Assembly (NCBI RefSeq): GCF_900104035.1
Contig: NZ_FNIT01000005.1
Span: 1 to 64,000 of the forward strand
DNA length: 64,000 bases
Source of the DNA: Aureimonas jatrophae
GTDB lineage: Bacteria > Pseudomonadota > Alphaproteobacteria > Rhizobiales > Rhizobiaceae
Direction of reading: 5' to 3'
Each line of letters opens with the position of its first letter. The stretch's first letter is position 1. The position numbers and the translations under genes were made by a program. The notes under the pieces are model-generated. The model did no database searches. It worked only from the letters and a program-made list of their open reading frames with translations, and had not been told where the DNA came from. Of this stretch, positions 61,561 to 64,000 are shown piece after piece.

Positions 61561-62212
61561 AGATCTCGAGCCGGCCGTTACCGAGCACGAGGCGACGCGC
61601 CTCGACCTGGTCCATGAGAGCGAGATCGTGCGTGGCGATCACCACCGCCGTCCCGGTGCGGTTGAGCTCCATGAAAAGACGCAGAAGACGGCGTGCGAGG
61701 GGCGGGTCGACGTTGCCGGTCGGCTCGTCGGCAAGAAGAATGTCGGGCTGGTCGATCAGCGCGCGTGCGATCGCGGCGCGCTGCTTCTCGCCGCCCGACA
61801 GCACCACGGGCGAGGCATCCATGCGCTCGCCGAGTCCGACCCACTTGATGAGGTCGACCACATCGCGGCGATAGCTGTCCTCCTCGCGTCCGCGCACGCG
61901 CAACGGCAGCGCCACGTTCTCGTAGGTGGTCAGGTGGTCGAGCAGACGGAAGTCCTGGAACACGACGCCGATGCGCCGCCGGATCGCGGGAAGCTCGGTC
62001 CGCTTCAGGGTCGACGCATCGCGTCCGAGGATCGTGATCAGGCCGCGCGTCGGTTTGAGCGCGAGAAAGAGCATGCGCAGCAAGCTGGTCTTGCCGGCGC
62101 CCGAAGGTCCCGTAAGGAACTGGAAGGACTGGTTGCGGATCTCGAACGTCAGGTCGCGGAGGATCTCCGGTCCCATGTCGTAACGCAGACCCACATTCTC
62201 GAACCGGATCAA
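61553..62212 (-). CDS. ftsE: cell division ATP-binding protein FtsE
   Basis: A 219-residue ABC ATPase. Walker A GPSGAGKTSLL, signature LSGGEKQRAAIARALI, Walker B ILLADEPTGNVD, H-loop IATHDLAL. Length matches the family (about 220). First gene of ftsE-ftsX-ydcF. Upstream is a TGGTTAACCA palindrome shared with the divergent small gene. Confidence 0.97.
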   Translation of the reverse strand: MIRFENVGLRYDMGPEILRDLTFEIRNQSFQFLTGPSGAGKTSLLRMLFLALKPTRGLITILGRDASTLKRTELPAIRRRIGVVFQDFRLLDHLTTYENVALPLRVRGREEDSYRRDVVDLIKWVGLGERMDASPVVLSGGEKQRAAIARALIDQPDILLADEPTGNVDPPLARRLLRLFMELNRTGTAVVIATHDLALMDQVEARRLVLGNGRLEIYD

Positions 62213-62327
62213 TCCGTCATCGTCTCCTGAGGGCGGAACGCCCCGACGGGCAACACTCGCATGCCGCCCGCGCGAAGTTATGGCCGCCCGTCGCGTGCGC
62301 GAGCCTGGCGAGGCCGAGGTCAGGTTT

Positions 62328-62337
62328 GGTTAACCAT
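62328..62337. promoter_or_regulatory. TTAACCAT, a candidate CtrA half-site
   Basis: TTAACCAT at 62330-62337 lies inside the perfect palindrome TGGTTAACCA (62327-62336) between ftsE and the divergent small gene. CtrA, the alphaproteobacterial cell-cycle regulator, binds TTAA-N7-TTAA and half-sites of this type. No second TTAA at the right spacing is seen, so this is a weak call. Confidence 0.35.
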
Positions 62338-62382
62338 ACCGACCCTATGAAACGCCATCACCGTTTCAGGAGAATGTCCCGG

Positions 62383-62745
62383 ATGGTTTCCAACGCACGG
62401 CGCGCCGCCCATTCCCACCGGCCGGTCCTGACGATCGAGGGCGAGGCGCGGCTGATCTCGCGCCGGCCGCTACCGCGGCGCGAGCCCTTCGTGCCCCCCT
62501 TCGAGACCGCGTCTGGCGGGACGCCGACACCCGAATGGGGCGCGGCAATCCATGCCGCCGAGCGGGCGGAGCGCGAGCGCCGCAGCCGGCGCCGGACGCA
62601 GCGATTGTGGACGGGTCTGGGTCTGCAAACCAGCGTGGCGGTCGGCGCCCTTGCGGCCCTTCTTTCGGTCGCCTCCCATTCCTCGCCGGTGGAAGCCTCC
62701 TACGATCCGATCACGGCGATCATCCAAGAGGACGCCCTGCGTTGA
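62383..62745 (+). CDS. small membrane protein coupled to hpt
   Basis: A 120-residue protein I do not recognise. The first 80 residues are basic and soluble (VSNARRAAHSHRP, then RPLPRREPFVPPFE and WGAAIHAAERAERERRSRRR), followed by one transmembrane segment near the C-terminus (about 86-105, LQTSVAVGALAALLSVASHS) and a short tail. Three in-frame ATG codons are possible (62347, 62374, 62383); I chose 62383 for AGGAGA at about 9 bases. Its stop overlaps the TTG start of hpt as TTGA, so the two are coupled. Confidence 0.6.
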   Translation: MVSNARRAAHSHRPVLTIEGEARLISRRPLPRREPFVPPFETASGGTPTPEWGAAIHAAERAERERRSRRRTQRLWTGLGLQTSVAVGALAALLSVASHSSPVEASYDPITAIIQEDALR

Positions 62746-63275
62746 TCGAAGTTCGCAAAAAGCAGATCGAGACGCTGTTCGACGAGCGGCAGATCGCGGC
62801 GGAGATCGACCGCATGGCGCGCGAGATCGCCGGGCGGCAGCCGGAAAACCTCCTCGTGGTCGCGGTTCTGAAAGGCTCCTTCGTCTTTGCCGCAGACCTT
62901 ATCCGCGCGCTGCACCGCCATGGCATCGCCCCGGAGATGGAGTTCATCCAGCTCTCCTCCTACGGCTCCGGCACGACCGGCGGCGACGTGCGCATCGTGC
63001 GCGACCTCGACGGCGCGATTGCGGACCGCAAGGTCCTGATCGTCGACGACATCCTGGAGTCTGGCCGCACGCTCCTGTTCGCGCGCGACCTCATGCTGGC
63101 GCGTGGGGCGACCGGTGCCGAGATCGCGGTTCTCCTCGACAAGCACATGCGGCGCGAGGCGAAGATCGAGGCGGACTATGTCGGGTTCCGCTGCCCCGAC
63201 CACTTCGTGGTCGGCTACGGCATGGACGTCGCCCATGCCTTTCGAGAGCTCCCCTTCGTCGGCCGGGTGATCTGA
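62742..63275 (+). CDS. hpt: hypoxanthine phosphoribosyltransferase (TTG start)
   Basis: A 177-residue purine salvage enzyme converting hypoxanthine to IMP. The PRPP motif VLIVDDILESGRT, the LLVVAVLKGSFVFAADL block and EFIQLSSYGSGTTGGDVRIV are diagnostic. The family N-terminus (IEVRKKQIETLFDERQIAAE) is reached only with a TTG at 62742 that overlaps the preceding stop; AGAGGA lies upstream. Length agrees with hypoxanthine phosphoribosyltransferases (about 175-180). Confidence 0.95.
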   Translation: MIEVRKKQIETLFDERQIAAEIDRMAREIAGRQPENLLVVAVLKGSFVFAADLIRALHRHGIAPEMEFIQLSSYGSGTTGGDVRIVRDLDGAIADRKVLIVDDILESGRTLLFARDLMLARGATGAEIAVLLDKHMRREAKIEADYVGFRCPDHFVVGYGMDVAHAFRELPFVGRVI

Positions 63276-63572
63276 CGTCATCGCTGTCGAACGCCCCTTC
63301 GAGCGCGCGACGACCGGCTGGAGCGTTCGGCGGGCAAAAGTCCCTAGACGCTCGGCGGTGCAGCGCCGGTCCCCAGCGTGTCGGATGGGGTTCGCCCCCA
63401 AGCGGCGCGGCGTTGCCCGACGCAGGAGGCACTGGGTCCGTCGACCTGCGTCGTTTAGGTCACATTCACCTTAAATCGTAAGGCTTCGCACAAGGATCGG
63501 CTTGCATACTCCGGACCAAGGCCCGGATTGTGCCCCCGCGCATCCCGGCCGGTTCGAGTGGGAGTGCATGCC

Positions 63573-63962
63573 ATGGCCAGAATCCTGATCGCGGAAGACG
63601 ACACGGGCATCCGCCTTCTCGTGTCCCGCGCTCTCCGCCAGGAGGGCCACGAGGTCATGGTCGCCGAGGACGGCGAGATGGCGATCGATGTGCTGGCCGA
63701 AGAGGCCGGTGCGTTCGACCTCGTGCTGTCCGACATCCGCATGCCCGGCATCACCGGCATCGAGCTCGCGCACGCGATCCACGCGACCTTCCCCGGCCTG
63801 CCAATCCTTCTGATGACCGGCTACGCCGAGCAGAAGGAAGCCGCCGAGGAGCTGTCGGCGATCGTCGTCGGCGTCGTCGAGAAGCCCTTCACGCTGGCCG
63901 ATATCCGGCGGCGTGTCGCCGCCGCCCTTCCCGCACCGGAGCCGCTGCGCCGCTACGCCTGA
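63573..63962 (+). CDS. single-domain response regulator, CpdR-like
   Basis: A 129-residue receiver-only protein. It has the acidic pair E8-D9-D10, phosphorylation site D54 (DLVLSDIRMPG), T82 (LLMTGYAEQ) and K104 (VVEKPFTL). In Caulobacter CpdR links the CckA-ChpT relay to ClpXP proteolysis of cell-cycle regulators, and this sequence is closer to Caulobacter CpdR (DIRMPGITGIELA, LLMTGYAEQ) than to generic CheY. The C-terminal tail ends PLRRYA, short of the hydrophobic end of some CpdR forms. The 297-base gap upstream has no gene I can see. Start ATG 63573 has GGAG about 10 bases before it. Confidence 0.88.
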   Translation: MARILIAEDDTGIRLLVSRALRQEGHEVMVAEDGEMAIDVLAEEAGAFDLVLSDIRMPGITGIELAHAIHATFPGLPILLMTGYAEQKEAAEELSAIVVGVVEKPFTLADIRRRVAAALPAPEPLRRYA

Positions 63963-64000
63963 GCGCGCCGCGCTACCATGAAGAGGCGGCGGAACGCCAG

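Noticed and set aside
63276-63572. A possible tRNA or small RNA in the gap between hpt and the response regulator.
   Set aside because: No cloverleaf or strong terminator-ended hairpin could be drawn; only weak inverted repeats are present.

Overview
The window is a gene-dense, high-GC stretch of core chromosome from an alphaproteobacterium, most likely a member of the Hyphomicrobiales (Rhizobiales). The reasons are the gene set and order (lysC-ptsP-prfA-prmC-DUF4167; argJ-GNAT-mutT; SurA-like isomerase beside secA; bolA / J-domain protein / cobS-cobT; metX-metW; DUF2125, DUF3108, DUF1178 and DUF1289 proteins), the Irr-type iron boxes in front of dps, and a rhizobial-looking 16S 5' end. The genus cannot be fixed from this; an Aurantimonadaceae-like organism is a guess only. 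I see no insertion sequence, prophage, CRISPR array, integrase island or tRNA gene.

Layout. 1-1113: the 5' end of a 16S rRNA gene on the minus strand with its leader, boxA and promoter. 1114-8038: envelope genes (M23 peptidase, extensin-like protein, YkuD L,D-transpeptidase), two aldo/keto reductases and a PRC-barrel protein. 8117-12649: clpB divergent from a chemoreceptor gene. 13029-20300: a minus-strand run lysC, ptsP, prfA, prmC, a possible micro-gene and a DUF4167 protein. 20544-26448: ubiG, an unknown gene, dps with two Irr-like boxes, then a minus-strand cluster comF, grxC, nitrilase, DUF1178 and two tandem DUF1289 genes, and a methyltransferase. 26460-33654: a lone Flp pilin with a small membrane protein, mutT, GNAT, argJ, a peptidyl-prolyl isomerase and secA.

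33752-45984: a second L,D-transpeptidase, accA, xerD with a small coupled membrane protein, aroK-aroB, a DUF1275 protein, bolA, a J-domain protein, cobS-cobT with a coupled secreted phytase/esterase-like protein, and a queuosine-precursor transporter whose leader looks like a preQ1-I riboswitch downstream of rpmB. 46215-55147: DUF3108, PhzF-like, DUF5872 and YddG-like proteins, a DUF985 cupin, glyoxalase II, a methyltransferase, a third aldo/keto reductase, a deaminase, and metX-metW. 55275-63962: hisC-tyrC, DUF2125, a ChaC-like enzyme, plsC, YdcF, ftsE-ftsX, a small coupled membrane protein with hpt, and a CpdR-like response regulator.

Many neighbours are translationally coupled by 4-base start/stop overlaps (ATGA, GTGA or TTGA), and several starts are TTG or GTG. 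The most interesting signals are regulatory: the paired Irr boxes at dps, the candidate preQ1-I element at the YhhQ gene, and a TGGTTAACCA palindrome between ftsE and hpt. All functional calls are from sequence reading alone, without database searches.
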